From Marsupella aquatica (lineage: Eukaryota > Marchantiophyta), in assembly GCA_973895155.1 (NCBI GenBank), contig OZ316896.1, forward strand, positions 7,936,001-8,000,000: DNA of 64,000 nucleotides, in the 5' to 3' direction. The notes under the pieces are model-generated. The model made no database searches. It saw only the letters and a program-made list of their open reading frames with translations, and was not told the origin of the DNA. Below, one piece after another: positions 42,901-53,489 of this stretch. The first letter of the stretch is position 1. Each line of letters starts with the position of its first letter. Made by a program: the position numbers and the translations under genes.

Positions 42901-44286
42901 CCCCTTCAAAATCACTGTCTCTCCCGACCTGACTTGAAGTTCACCATCAATAACGCTCCATTGATGACCATTTGAATCCAACACACCGAGTGAAATCAGA
43001 TTCTTACGCATGCCAGGTACATACCTGACTCCGGACACTGTGCGCACAGCGCCATCAAACATTTGAATCTTCACAGACCCAATTCCCTCAATTTGACAGG
43101 AGTGATCATTTCCCATCAGAACTGAACCGTTTGAAACAGAGTAAGAACTGAAAAACTCACGAATGTGACAAATATGAAAAGAGCAAGCATAATCAAGAAT
43201 CCACACATCATCTGCTCTCCTAGATGACGTGCACAGGGCATACCCCCAGCTTCATAAAACATACTCATCATTGAGTAAATCAGCTTCTCCATCAGCCCTA
43301 GCCACATTTGCCGATGAAGTTTCCGCTGCCTTTCCCTTACAGTCTCGCTTGAAGTGTCCAACTTGGTTGCACTTCCAACATGTCACCTGCCTCCTCTGAG
43401 GGGATTTACCCTTGGACTTAGATCTGGATTTAGATCTAAACTGGGTTCTACGGTCCCCAGTTGGTCGCTGCATACTCCTCCCACGGTTAACATTGAGGGC
43501 AGCACCAGATGATGAAGGCTGTGACGTGATGTGCATCTTCTGCTGAAGATCATCACTAAGCAGAGAACTTACCACGTCATTGTATGAAATGGTATCCCTA
43601 TCACGATGCAACAACACTCGTGATAGGGACTGGTAAGATGGAGGCAATGAACTAAGAAGCTGCAGAGCCTTCGTCTCATCATTCAAAGTCTCCCCAAGGT
43701 TTTCCAAGTCAACGACCATGTCGTTGAAAGCATCCACATGGTCTTGCAACTTCGTACCAGATTCCTTCATCCTGAAACTCATCAGTTTGTAGGAAGTGTA
43801 GAGCCGGTTCGACAACTCCTTGCGGTGATACTTGCTCTGCAATTCCGCAAACAAGGACATGCAATCCTTATGTGCACCTAACTGCTTGATGATGGGAGGC
43901 ATGAGATAGAGTGTAACACACCACACTCCCTGCTCCTGCATGCGGTCCCATTGTTTCTCATCAACATCGTCTTCACGAGGGCTCAGCAGTTGGCCCATCC
44001 CTGACGCATAAAGCACTCCCTTCACCTGCTTCTCCCATAGCAAGTAGTCAGAGCGCCCATCATACTTTGTCACTTCATACTTGGGTCCCCCAAGCTTGAA
44101 AGTCCCCATCTTCTTCTTTACCGTGAGCTCGGGTAGTAGTACTGCTTCCTCCACCACACGCCGCACCGGTGATGGTATCGGTGTCACGTGCTCTTCCTCC
44201 TGCTCCTCTCTCTGCCCCTGAAACCTCTGCGGTGATCCTCGTGCTTCAAGTTCCACGTCTTCGAAAAACTCCTCCGAATCACTCAT
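39979..44286 (-). pseudogene. Copia gag-pol polyprotein with three in-frame stops
   Basis: One continuous frame of about 1,436 codons. Gag ends with the zinc knuckle CWKCNQVGHFKRDC. The protease site reads WILDYACSFHI, where DSG or DSA is usual. Integrase has the HHCC part (HSRLGHMSEKG, FCEHCILGKQH) and SDNGGEYTSMEF. RT has YGLKQSPRQWNKRFDDW and VLYVDDMLIA. RNase H has GYVDSDYGQD and KHIDVRYHFIR. Stops: TGA near 43252 (between gag and protease), TAG near 42478 (the related fragment at 17385 has CAA) and TAA near 42236. Without these the protein would be full length. An in-frame leaky stop after gag is conceivable for the first, but the other two must inactivate integrase and RT. Confidence 0.95.
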
Positions 44287-45425
44287 ATGAGAAAGTCACA
44301 AAAAATGTTGTTTTTCACAACTTCTCAAAAAACTCGAAACTCAACACCGCCGCGTAGCCCACAAAGCTAGGAGTCCAATACTGAAAACCAAAATCAAAAT
44401 CGAAATTTGACGGAAAAGTTATTCAAATTTCAGTCGAGGTGGGTAAAACCTTGGGAAACTCCCCCGTTTTGACCACCTCAGGGAATAACCGAAATACCAA
44501 GTACAACCCGTTGTCGGAATTGCGATGTGATTGGTGCGCTGCATTGCCAACTTCAATGGCTACGACCTCGCCGAAAAATAACCAAAAAAGTTACCGTTCG
44601 GCGGATGAAATCTTTGTCGGACGGTCAAAAAATAGCTCTCTGGTTTTTTGGAATATTCTATGACCCTTGTACAGGCCCTGTGGGAATTTTGGAAGAACAA
44701 TCGAGGGGCTGACATGTGTCCTCGAACCCCCAAAACCCCCTACCACCCTTCGTCGTCGAAATCTGGTCGCGCGCGCAGAAAATACACACGGCAGAATGTA
44801 CCCCTTGACACCAAACGCAAGATATCTCACTCGGGTTTTGACGAAATCAAGATCCGATTTCAGATTTGGAAACTAGACTCCGAGGCGATGAAGATCGATA
44901 TAAGAAGCACCCAAAACGAGGAAAGAACGAGGGAGAAAAAAATTGGTAAGATGACAGATTTCTCTCAATTGCCATAGCCAATTTCGAATCAGTTTTTCAA
45001 AGAGAAAAAAATGGTACTTTGTCAACAACGAATGTTGATCAATTGCACTTGGTGCCGTCACCAAGTCCAACAAGGTAATTGATTTTGCTTAGCCTTCCTC
45101 TTTGCATCAAAGAGCCAATCCCGGACTCAAAAACAATTGTCTTGCCTCAATCTCTCCGTTGAGTCAAAACACTTGACGCTTCTCCCTCCGAGTCGATTGC
45201 CAACTTTCTTCACAAAATCCAGAACAATGAAAACTTAGATCTCTCTGCACCACGAGCTCCGTTCAATGATTTCTTCACACCGTTAGAAAGCTCTTGCCCT
45301 GATCTATCCGTTGAGCCCATAAACTCCAAGTTCCAGGCGATGGAACTCTGGAAAATCCACCAACACTCAACGCTGGAAAAACCGTCATGAAATCCCGTCA
45401 CGAACACACGTCACCTCCCAAGCAT
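44287..45425 (-). other. Copia leader (5' untranslated region)
   Basis: Non-coding sequence of 1.1 kb between primer site and gag. Parts recur at 37502-37880 and 52560-53146, from related elements. No reading frame is supported. Confidence 0.8.
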
Positions 45426-45437
45426 GCTCTGATACCA
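45426..45437 (-). other. Copia primer-binding site
   Basis: The minus strand TGGTATCAGAGC, complementary to the 3' end of initiator tRNA-Met, lies two bases from the 5' LTR. Confidence 0.95.
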
Positions 45438-45439
45438 AT

Positions 45440-45896
45440 TGTTGAGCATAGACGACGATCGCAACGGCAAGCCCATGAACCATCCAACGCACAATAGTCG
45501 ACACAAGAGATACGTGGTTCACCTCCTTGAGGCTACGTCCACGGGAACACACAAGAGAGCTTTACTGAACTCTAAGCCCGTCGGCTATACCGAGTCTCCA
45601 CAGTGTAAGCTCTCCCTATCTCTCAAGTGGCTCCATAACAATGAGCCTTGGTTCTACCTCTCCAAGCACACATGCCTCTTATGATATAGTGTGCAACTTA
45701 GTTGTACCTAACCACATAGTTGTACCTAATCACGTAGTTGTACCTAACCACATAGTTGTACCTAATCACGTAGTTGTACCTAACCACATAGTTGTACCTA
45801 ATCACGTAGTTGTACCTAACCACATAGTTGTACCAACCCACGTTGTTGTACCAACCACGTCATACCTAACCTAGACGTAAGAGTAAATACCCAACA
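45440..45896 (-). repeat. Copia 5' LTR (457 bp)
   Basis: Partner of 39331-39787. The 18-bp tandem array is at 45700-45861. Confidence 0.95.
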
Positions 45897-45901
45897 GGCA
45901 T

Positions 45902-46639
45902 GAGAAAAAGACCCACACTTGGTCAAAAATCAATGTTGAAGAAAAGACAATGAATCATGATCTTGGGAGTCCACTTGTAAGGCTCCCTCAAAAGGTTTAA
46001 GATGCCAAAAGGTTTAGAAGCCTAAAAACCTTTTCTCATCTAAACTAAAGGTCCTAAAAGGTAAACTAAGACTAAGACTCTCTATATCTAATTCCTAAAG
46101 GTACACTAAACTATGTCCCTCTATATCCTACTCTATCTAACTCATGAAAAGGCTCAAGAGGTGAGAAAAGAGATAGAAAACGATTTAAGTAACATATGCC
46201 AAAAAACCTTGGAGAATTGGTTTGGGTTATTCTGAAGTTGGTCTTTTGGGACCAAACTTAAATTCTCCTTATAGCCCTTGATAAGATCTTTCCAACACAC
46301 CAAAAATCTCCTCAAACCGATATCGGACCGATCCGCAATCGTCCGTCAAAGTTGCTTCCAAAAGTCTAAACCGATTTTCCAACTTCCAAAGCGATTCTTC
46401 AGCTTCGGTTCTGAGCGATTTCTTTCGGATTTCTTTGAAAGCGATTGTTTGTCTGAAGCGATTCTTCCTTCCAAACTCAAACTTCTTAGCTTTCTTCCAT
46501 AACATTCCTTTGAGGCTTAAAATGGATTAAGGGGTGATGGATAAACCTAAATAAGCTTCAAGTAAGGTTTAAATGTTTTAAAATGGATCACTTTCACTCC
46601 GTAGTTCCTTTTTACCTTTCCACAGGGTGTATGCTGGGT
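45902..46639. other. Unassigned AT-rich sequence
   Basis: Continuation of the copia insertion site. Several GAAGCGATT/CCGATT words occur at 46310-46480, too few for a CACTA terminus. No gene. Confidence 0.4.
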
Positions 46640-46654
46640 GACGGTGTTTCTTCA

Positions 46655-46848
46655 ATGCTGTGTCCACAGCATCAAGCATAGGCCGTAATCTATTCCCGGG
46701 AATGGACGGACTATATCCATTCACTTATCCAGTGTCTTCGTTCAGCCCCTGCCACTGGATTGACATTAGTCTTAGGAAACATAATGTTTGGTCCCATGTT
46801 TCTGCAGCATTGTCTAGACGGCTACGGGGAGACATGGGCCGGAGATAG
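46655..46848 (+). ncRNA. Multi-hairpin RNA-like module, copy S1
   Basis: Stems in order: ATGCTG/CAGCAT with loop TGTCCA (46655-46672); outer stem CTATTCCCGG/CCGGAGATAG (46690-46699 with 46839-46848, 8 of 10 pairs); GAATGGA/TCCATTC with loop CGGACTATA (46700-46722); ATCCAGTG/CACTGGAT with an 18-base loop containing TTCAGCCCC (46727-46760); ACATTA/TAATGT (46763-46787); CCCATGT/ACATGGG with an inner GCAGC/GCTAC and an internal GGGGAG (46793-46838). Other copies keep the pairing with different bases. The strand is chosen only for display; expression is unknown. Confidence 0.6.
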
Positions 46849-47340
46849 AGTAGTCACATCAGCTTTATTCAAACATTACATTCTCCAGCTTTCAACATTG
46901 CCTATAATAACATGAATAGACAGAAACATAAATATCAAGAATAGTGAATGTACTGCATAAAACCTGAGCCTGATTTGATCTCATGTTGGTTTGAGTGTTT
47001 GCTGTAGCTCCCACTCCTTACGAGGTGTGCTTCTCACGAGCTGCTTATCTCAAGGTGTCCGATGCTCACTCTGTCACGTCAGTGTCATGTGTTCTGCTTT
47101 GCTAGATCCTTGTGGCTCTCTTGGATGTGCCCAATTTCAAGTGATAGTAGAGCCAAGTTGGCTGTTGGGTTGCTCCTGGTAGCGCCGCTACCTTAGGCCC
47201 TGTTTTAGGGCAATAGCTTTAGGTGGCTGATCCATAGACAGTCTAGATACAAGGTGATTAAATCAATGGCTCTATGGGCCATGGCAATGTAGCGGAAAGC
47301 TAGTCAGAAGGTAAAAAAGCATATATCCCTAAACATCATT
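46849..47340. repeat. Downstream part of the structured repeat unit, copy S1
   Basis: It aligns loosely with 51501-51965 after copy S3. Hairpins include GGTAGC/GCTACC (47178-47192) and ATGGC/GCCAT (about 47266-47282), where the S3 side has GTGCTG/CAGCAC and TTTGG/CCAAA at matching places. Confidence 0.5.
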
Positions 47341-47421
47341 GAAGTTCATGTTACGACGTGGTAATGGTGACTGCCCGATAGAAGACCCTGGGTTGTTAGC
47401 CGGGGTGTTGTTCTTCTGGAA

Positions 47422-48830
47422 TCACGGTCGAGAGCCAGGTGCTGATTGAGGAGCGTTGGGCCTCCAAGAATAGTTGCCCCGTCCGCGGCCACGTTGAGGA
47501 GTTTGATTGGCGTAGAAGCTCTTACGATTAGAAGATTCGATGAATGGAGAATTGCTGTTAAGATTCCATTTTTGTTTAGGCATTGGCTCCTGTTCAGAAA
47601 ATTCTCCTGGTTTAATGAGCATCTTGATGATGCAAGCCCCTTTAGCTTCTCCATGATTGGCAAGCAGTTGTGCAGTGGGGTTCCAAAGTTGTTCGCTAGC
47701 TGCTTCAAGCAAGAGTTGTCTAGTAAAGAAGAATGCGACTTGATCCAGTACCACCCGACGAGCTTCACCACCTAAGAAACTCATCATGAGAATTAATGAG
47801 GCGAGCCTGTGTGGAAGATGCATCAAAGAAGAGTTCAAGGTGATTGGCCATGTACCACACAGCGTGGTCAAACCAGATGATTTGGCCAAATGAATGCATC
47901 CTCCTTTTGATGTTGAGTTACACGAGCAGCGTAAGAACGGTTTGTGCCAATTCCACAACTTAGTTTTGTGTTCATGCACAGAATGGGAAGAGTTAGTAAC
48001 AAAGTTCCCACGGATCTTGGCACCGGCAGCCATAGAGCACTTATATTTGGGAGCCCCAAATACAGGCATGGGCCAGCGAGTTGCAATAGGAGGTGAAGTT
48101 TTGATCCAGGAGAATCCCCTGAGCACGTGTTCCTTACATAATTGATTTCCTTAGTGGAAAGGGATGCCCATGATTTCCACATACCAAGCAAAATAGTAGC
48201 CAAATTGTTGATGTTAGGAATACGCCACATGCAGCAATCTACTTTAGAAACTTCCCATTCAAGAAAGCACAGCGGATTATTGGGAATGAAAGGTTTGCCA
48301 TCCTGTTTAGAGTCGTCCAACTCCTTCTGTGACAACTGCGCACCGTCAATAGCTTCATTGAAGGCGGCATGTTCTTCCTCCGATAGCCAGGCCGTGTTGA
48401 TTAGTGGGTTCTCCCGGAGTTTGGAAGCAATATCGGCCGCCGGTGAAGAAGAGAGGCTGTTGTTTGTATTCAAAGTACTTGGTGTGTATGCCAACATGCG
48501 AGCTAATTTACGGCCAGCAACCCAGGCTTGTTCCAATTCATCCTCATCGATGTTTTCAAAAGTATCCAAGGAGCTAATGAGGCAGTCAAGTTTAGTCAGG
48601 GCAGCTTTAGTGTTGATACATCCAGTCGCTTGGTAGATTGTAAACCATTCATTGATCCCTAGTAAGTGTAGAAGTAACTGACCCGGTGCTTCATCGTCTC
48701 CATGATTCATTACTTCCCGATCATGCGTCTGGATGGCAGAGTGGATTTCCGTTTGGCGGATTGAAGCCAATGTGGCCTGGATAGCCATGTTACATGGCCG
48801 TGGAAGGTCATTGTCATATCCTAAAGACAA
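47422..48830 (-). CDS. Unidentified gag-like protein, probably broken
   Basis: Two overlapping frames on the minus strand: 48830-47868 (320 codons) and 48126-47422 (234 codons). The first begins MSLGYDNDLPRPCNMAIQAT and is acidic and helical-looking (FENIDEDELEQAWVAGRKLA). The second ends QRGRGRGNYSWRPNAPQSAP, an RG-rich tail typical of nucleic-acid-binding gag ends. Which frame is used between 47870 and 48126 is unclear, so a frameshift is likely. No RT or integrase is nearby. Structured repeats flank it on both sides. I do not recognise the family; a capsid-type gene of a non-autonomous retroelement is the best guess. Confidence 0.4.
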
Positions 48831-49588
48831 AAGTTCCCGTGACCAACGTTTCTGTAGTCAGACATTCATGGGTGTATGGTATTAGTAATAATCTTGACAG
48901 TGGTCCTCCAAATCCAATCAGAGGAGTGGAATAAAGTTAGAGAGAGATAACACATAAGGACACACACCAATCAAGGCCATTGTCAAGATACCACTGTGAT
49001 CATACATCACACATGACCAGGTCATACAGTAGGGTCTAGGGGTAGTCTTCCCATATGTCATTCACCAAGTCAATCTTGCACAAAAATCCACTATCAAAGG
49101 CACATGGTGGAGCTAGCAAAGAATAGTGTACCACATGATAAAGTAATGTTTAGACAACTCAGGTCTGAAAAGGCGTGACATTGGTGCTGGTTATAATCAG
49201 GACAGGAAAAAATAATGATAAGGAAAGTAAAATGAGAGGAGAGTAACCGACTGTTAGATTCTCATACATAGAACGACTGGAGAAACTAGTGGCAGGATTT
49301 GATCCAGGTAAGGATACACAAACAATAAGTCAAACAAGATGCAGTAGTATTAAGCATTAGAAGAATATAATGGATAAGTACTATTTATTGCCAAGGGATA
49401 CAAGGTAGAACAAGATTATCTCAGTCGCTGCATCAACATCTCACTCATTCATATTAGCATAGTCCGTCCTTAGCTAAAATAAAAATGTTAATTTTACAGC
49501 AAGCATTCTGTTCATGATGAAACAATATGTAAACCTAGCGGTGCTTCATATTGGTATGTCATCCAAGTAGAAGTGGACCATCAACCAC
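48831..49588. other. Unassigned sequence
   Basis: AT-rich, no supported frame, no repeat recognised. Confidence 0.35.
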
Positions 49589-49743
49589 AGCTGAAATATA
49601 GCGGACATAATAGCTATATTGCTACCCACATGGTCGTCATTCAGCCCCCGTCCATGGGGCAAAACTAGTCAAAGAGTACTAGTTTATGCAACACGTTTCT
49701 ATTACCATATGCCCAGGTGGTATCGGGGAGACGTGTCTCAGCT
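49589..49743 (+). ncRNA. Multi-hairpin RNA-like module, copy S0 (divergent)
   Basis: Outer stem AGCTGA/TCAGCT (49589-49594 with 49738-49743); AATATAGC/GCTATATT with loop GGACATAATA (49595-49620); CATGG/CCATG plus CCC/GGG around an 18-base loop with TTCAGCCCCC (49625-49659); AAACTAGT/ACTAGTTT extended by GCA/TGC (49659-49689); ACACGT/ACGTGT with inner TACC/GGTA and an internal CGGGGAG (49691-49736). Every stem differs in sequence from S1 and S3 yet pairs; loop words and loop length are kept. Confidence 0.6.
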
Positions 49744-50388
49744 AGGGGCTAGCCTAAAAAATAAGGAGCAATCAGTGGTACCAAGAAAGTTCAGAAGGAA
49801 ATTACCTGTTGTGCTCGTGCCATGTGAGCCACGGGAGTACTGTTTGAAGTAGTCAGAATGTTATTCAGAACAAGTGTGTAAGATCACAGCCACCAGATGT
49901 TCAAGACAGCAAGCAAGCAAGGGAGCGTGCCTATGCAAAAGGGATCTATGAACAATAAGCCTTGCATGTAGATGCTCTGCAAGGTCAGAACCAGAAACTA
50001 CAAGATGAAAGATGGAAGCGAATGTTTGTGGAAGGGAGAGTCGTCAGAGTTCTTCGTCAGATCCAGGGTAGAAGAGTTTGTTTTATAATGCTTGAGGTGA
50101 TGTGAGATGCCTCACAAGAAATTGCCGTATCCAAAAGTATCTTTTTTAGGTATTTTTTATAAAAAAGTATAGAGATGTTACTGACCGTCAGATCTAGGTT
50201 AGAGAAATGGGCCGGTGGATGGACGTATTTGTATATTAGGGTATATGTAGAGTCTATAAATACGTAGATATTTGATGTATATGTGTTTAATCATTGCACA
50301 TAGTTCCTTCTTATGTGAATTTTTTGATTTGACATTTTATTGGCAATTTCCAAATGTACAAAAACTAGTTGTTGCAGGTATATCTCCT

Positions 50389-50391
50389 ATC

Positions 50392-50438
<47 letters not shown>

Positions 50439-50540
50439 ATAGATATATTACATCCTGAATTAAAGCAGGTCCTATTGTTCTCTATTGGCCATTCCTTGAT
50501 TCAACATTCAATCATATGCAAATTATCAATCATACATTCA
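50389..50540. repeat. GA run and CCTG hairpin
   Basis: (GA)n of about 46 bases (50390-50435), then GATCCATAGATATATTACAT and a CCTG/CAGG hairpin near 50452-50470. Similar blocks: 38520-38580 and 50980-51040. They seem to be part of the same repeat unit as the structured modules. 49744-50388 shows nothing else. Confidence 0.6.
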
Positions 50541-50559
50541 CACATACATTCACACCTCT

Positions 50560-50665
50560 TCGTTCAGCCCCCGCCATTGGATCGAGATTGTGCTTTAGTA
50601 GGCACAATTTCTAGTCCCATGTTTCTGCAGCGATGTCTAGATGGCTGCAGGGAGACATGGGCCGG
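50560..50665 (+). ncRNA. Multi-hairpin RNA-like module, copy S2 (5' part degraded)
   Basis: The TTCAGCCCCC loop word is kept at 50563. The next stem is ATTGTGC/GCACAAT (50587-50593 with 50602-50608), the last is CCCATGT/ACATGGG (50616-50622 with 50655-50661) with inner GCAGC/GCTGC. The outer stem and first hairpins are not recognisable. Confidence 0.5.
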
Positions 50666-51304
50666 AAAAAGTCGAGTCTCCCAAGCCTTGTTATGTTCCT
50701 TTTTATTATTAACTCCAACATCTCATTTATGCATACCAATACGTCATGAATGGAATAGAAAAGAAGGAGCGACATCTGCTGTAAAACGTGTGAGCTAGCA
50801 CCTGATTTGGTGGGGTTCCCATTGAGCCACGACAGGCTGATTGTCACTATGTTGATTCAGCAGTCCTTGATTCAGCAGTCCTTGACCTACCCAGATATGA
50901 TGAGGTCATGGTCTTGTCTTGGTGTTCACTTATCCTTAGCCATGGGAATCATTAGTGGCTTATCATACTCTTTTCTTGAGAGAGAGAGATTCATGTACAT
51001 ATTTGCATACATATAAATCACATCCTGAGATGGTTCAGGCCTTATTGTTACCTACCGACTATTTCACTGATTCTCTACCCAACACATACAGAGCTTCGAT
51101 CGATCATTCCCATATACATATGATGAGCAATGCATTCCATCCTCATACAAAGATCACATATAGATGTACGATGACTTCTCATTGTCATGTGCTCCTTATA
51201 AATAACATTCATCTTCAATTGCAAAGCCTATAGTCATATCAATCGACAAGCATCCTGTTGAATTTGGTTCAAGATCGGGTGCTACTTGGTGACAGCATTA
51301 CTCG
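50666..51304. repeat. Linker between modules S2 and S3
   Basis: It holds a GA run and the CCTGA/TCAGG hairpin (50980-51040) and a stretch around 50808 (CCTGATTTGGTGGGGTTCCC) that resembles 51612 after S3. No gene is supported. Confidence 0.45.
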
Positions 51305-51500
51305 AGTGTTGTGTCCACAGTATTGAGCATAGGCCGTATTCTTTTACCGGGAATGGATGGACTGTTTCCATTCACATATCCAGTGTCTTCATTCAGCCCC
51401 TGCCACTGGATTGAAATTATGTTACAATAGACACAATTTTTGGTCCCATGTTTCTGCAGCGATGTCTAGACAGCTGCGGGGAGACATGGGCCGGTAAAAG
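51305..51500 (+). ncRNA. Multi-hairpin RNA-like module, copy S3 (best preserved)
   Basis: AGTGTTG/CAGTATT with loop TGTCCA (51305-51324, three wobble pairs); outer stem CTTTTACCGG/CCGGTAAAAG, perfect (51341-51350 with 51491-51500); GAATGGA/TCCATTC, loop TGGACTGTT (51351-51373); ATCCAGTG/CACTGGAT, 18-base loop (51378-51411); AAATT/AATTT extended by TGT/ACA (51414-51439); CCCATGT/ACATGGG with inner GCAGC/GCTGC and internal GGGGAG (51445-51490). Loop-to-loop pairing is possible: GTCCA with TGGAC, and CCCC of the long loop with GGGG of the last arm. Confidence 0.65.
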
Positions 51501-51984
51501 ATGAGTCATCCAGGCATATATATTTTTCTATATTGGCAGTGTTCTATTGTCATCCATTCAAAGAGAGACATCATTCATAGGTGAGTTATCAATCACAAAT
51601 GGACATATGCTGTGAACCTGATTTTGGTGCGTCCCCATGGAGTCACAATGTGCTGGCTGATGCAGAGTCATTGTTCCTCACTCCACGGCTTCCTGTGCTC
51701 CAGTGTCCCACAATCTGCTTGGTCCCTCCAGTCTATCGTGTCAGTTGCTGTCTCTTCTTGGTTTTAGCAGCATTCAAGTGTTGGATGTGCTAGTGGTGTG
51801 GATTGTGTTCATAAGGTGCTGTTGCTGGTTGGGCTACTTGTTAGCAGCACCGTTGTCTTGGTTCTCAGTTTAGGGATCCCTCTAGGATCCATTTGGCATT
51901 GGACGTTCTAGATCCGTTTTGGGTAAATCAATGCTTTGGGTAGCCAAATATGTATAGCGGGAAGTTACAGTCACGTTGCCCTTT
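51501..51984. repeat. Downstream part of the structured repeat unit, copy S3
   Basis: Counterpart of 46849-47340; both end near AAATCAATG...GTA(T)AGCGG (47260 and 51928). Hairpin GTGCTG/CAGCAC at 51816-51850 with inner GCTA/TAGC. Confidence 0.5.
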
Positions 51985-52310
51985 CTTTTAAATAAGTGTT
52001 TGGAGCATAGGGCATAGTATATTACTGTACCAGAGTACTGTGGCCTGTATTTGTCTTTTGTGTACTAAGATGCCAGGCCATATGAGTCATCATGTGTTGC
52101 CCTTTTATAAATATATTTTTTGGAGTATAGGGCGTAGTACATCTCAGTAGTGACGTATTGTGGCCTTTGTTTGTCTTTTGTGTAATAAGAGGCCAGGTCA
52201 TATGGGTCATCATGTGTTGCACCTTTTAGAAAAAAGTTTTTGGAGTATAGGGCATAATATACCTTTGTGGTAAAGTATTGTGGCCTGTATTGGTCATCAT
52301 GTGTATACTC
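51985..52310. repeat. Tandem repeat, three units of 117-122 bp
   Basis: Units share GGAGTATAGGGC(A/G)TA, TTGTGGCC, TTTGTCTTTTGTGTA and GTCATCATGTGTTGC (unit words near 52010, 52127 and 52249). Short frames on the minus strand come from the repeat. A GA run and three AGAGAGACGTAAATGT units follow at 52329-52386. Confidence 0.8.
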
Positions 52311-52559
52311 ATCACCTTGACCTTTTGAGAGAGAGAGAGAGACGTAAATGTAGAGAGATGTAAATGTAGAGAGACGTAAATGTAGTATTTTTTGAGCAAG
52401 AAATTGGCCCGTAAGCAATTCAAAAATGCTTGTGGAAATCAAATGAAAAGAGCTTGCACCTTATAACCTTCAGATTACGGTGAGGAATCAGAAGCCGATG
52501 TCGGTGAGTTGGAATGATTTGCAGGGTTTGCTGGTCAATCAGTGGCAAAAGTTTAAAAC

Positions 52560-53489
52560 TCCTTCCTCTCGTGGGCAAAAATATCAATCTTGGACTCAAA
52601 ACGATCACCTCTTCGTGATCTCTCCATTCAGCCCAAGCACTTCACGTCTCTCCCTCCGAGTCGAGCGCAATGATGAGAAACCCCGCTCAGGGGACTCCAT
52701 AGCCGGTCAGAAAATCAGAACGCTTCTTTTTCTCGTCCCGTCGCACACAGTACTCACTTGGTAACAAATCAGCTACCAAAATGACCAGCTCATCCCGATC
52801 TACAAGTGGAGCTATAGTATGTGACATCTCCATTGCCGTAGAGCTCACACGGTTGAGTAAACAAACTCTAATCCCTCCTCCAAAAAACCGTCGAACACGA
52901 ATGTTGCCAACTTTCTTCACAAATTCCAGAACGACAAAAACTTAGATCTCTCTGCACTACGATCTCCGTTCAGTGATTTCTTTACACCGTAAGAAAGCCC
53001 TTGCCCCAATCTATCCGTTGAGCCCAAAAACTCCAAGTTCCATGCGATGGAACTCCGGGAAATCCACCGACACTCAAAGCTGGAAAAAACCGTCATGAAA
53101 TCCCATCACAAACAATGTCACCTCCCAGGCATGCTTTGGTACCAATTGTTGAGCATAGATGACACTCATAATGGTAAGCACATGGCACATCCAACGCGCA
53201 AGTAGTCAACACAAGAGATACGTGGTTCACCTCCTTGAGGCTACGTCCATGGGAACACACAAGAGAGCTTTACTAAACTCTAAGTCCGTCGGCCATACCA
53301 AGTCTCCACAGTGTAAGCTCTCCTCATCTCTCAAGTGGCTCCATAACAATGAGCCTAAGTTCCACTTATTCAAGCAAACACCGCTTGGCATATAGTGTGC
53401 ATCCTATTTAACCTAACCACGTCTCCGACTATGGTTAGTCTAACTACGGTTACATGTCATAACCCTAGACCTTGAGTAAATACCTAACA
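52560..53489 (-). mobile_element. Copia leader and 5' LTR remnant (second family)
   Basis: The leader (52560-53146) aligns with 45080-45425 of the full copia element and ends in a decayed primer site (GCTTTGGTACCA). The LTR, 53147-53489 (343 bp), shares TGTTGAGCATAGA, the middle part and the end AGTAAATACCTAACA, but lacks the 18-bp tandem array. The coding part is missing. Confidence 0.8.

Larger units (their letters stand above)
39331..45896 (-). mobile_element. Full-length Ty1/copia retrotransposon
   Basis: Two LTRs of 457 bp (39331-39787 and 45440-45896), TGTTGAGCATAG...AAATACCCAACA, differ at only about two positions. GGCAT flanks both ends (39326-39330 and 45897-45901), a perfect 5-bp target duplication. 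The element runs leftward: primer-binding site at 45426-45437, leader, gag-pol 44286-39979, polypurine tract 39788-39799. The near-identical LTRs mean a recent insertion, yet the polyprotein has three in-frame stops. Confidence 0.97.

Noticed and set aside
46269-46505. CACTA terminus suggested by repeated GCGATT words
   Set aside because: Few copies, no CACTA end nearby and no related gene.
46655-51500. Hammerhead-type ribozyme, tRNA or spliceosomal RNA as the identity of the structured modules
   Set aside because: I looked for CTGANGA with GAAA, for a tRNA T-loop and for Sm-site or U-RNA words and found none in the right places. The identity stays open.
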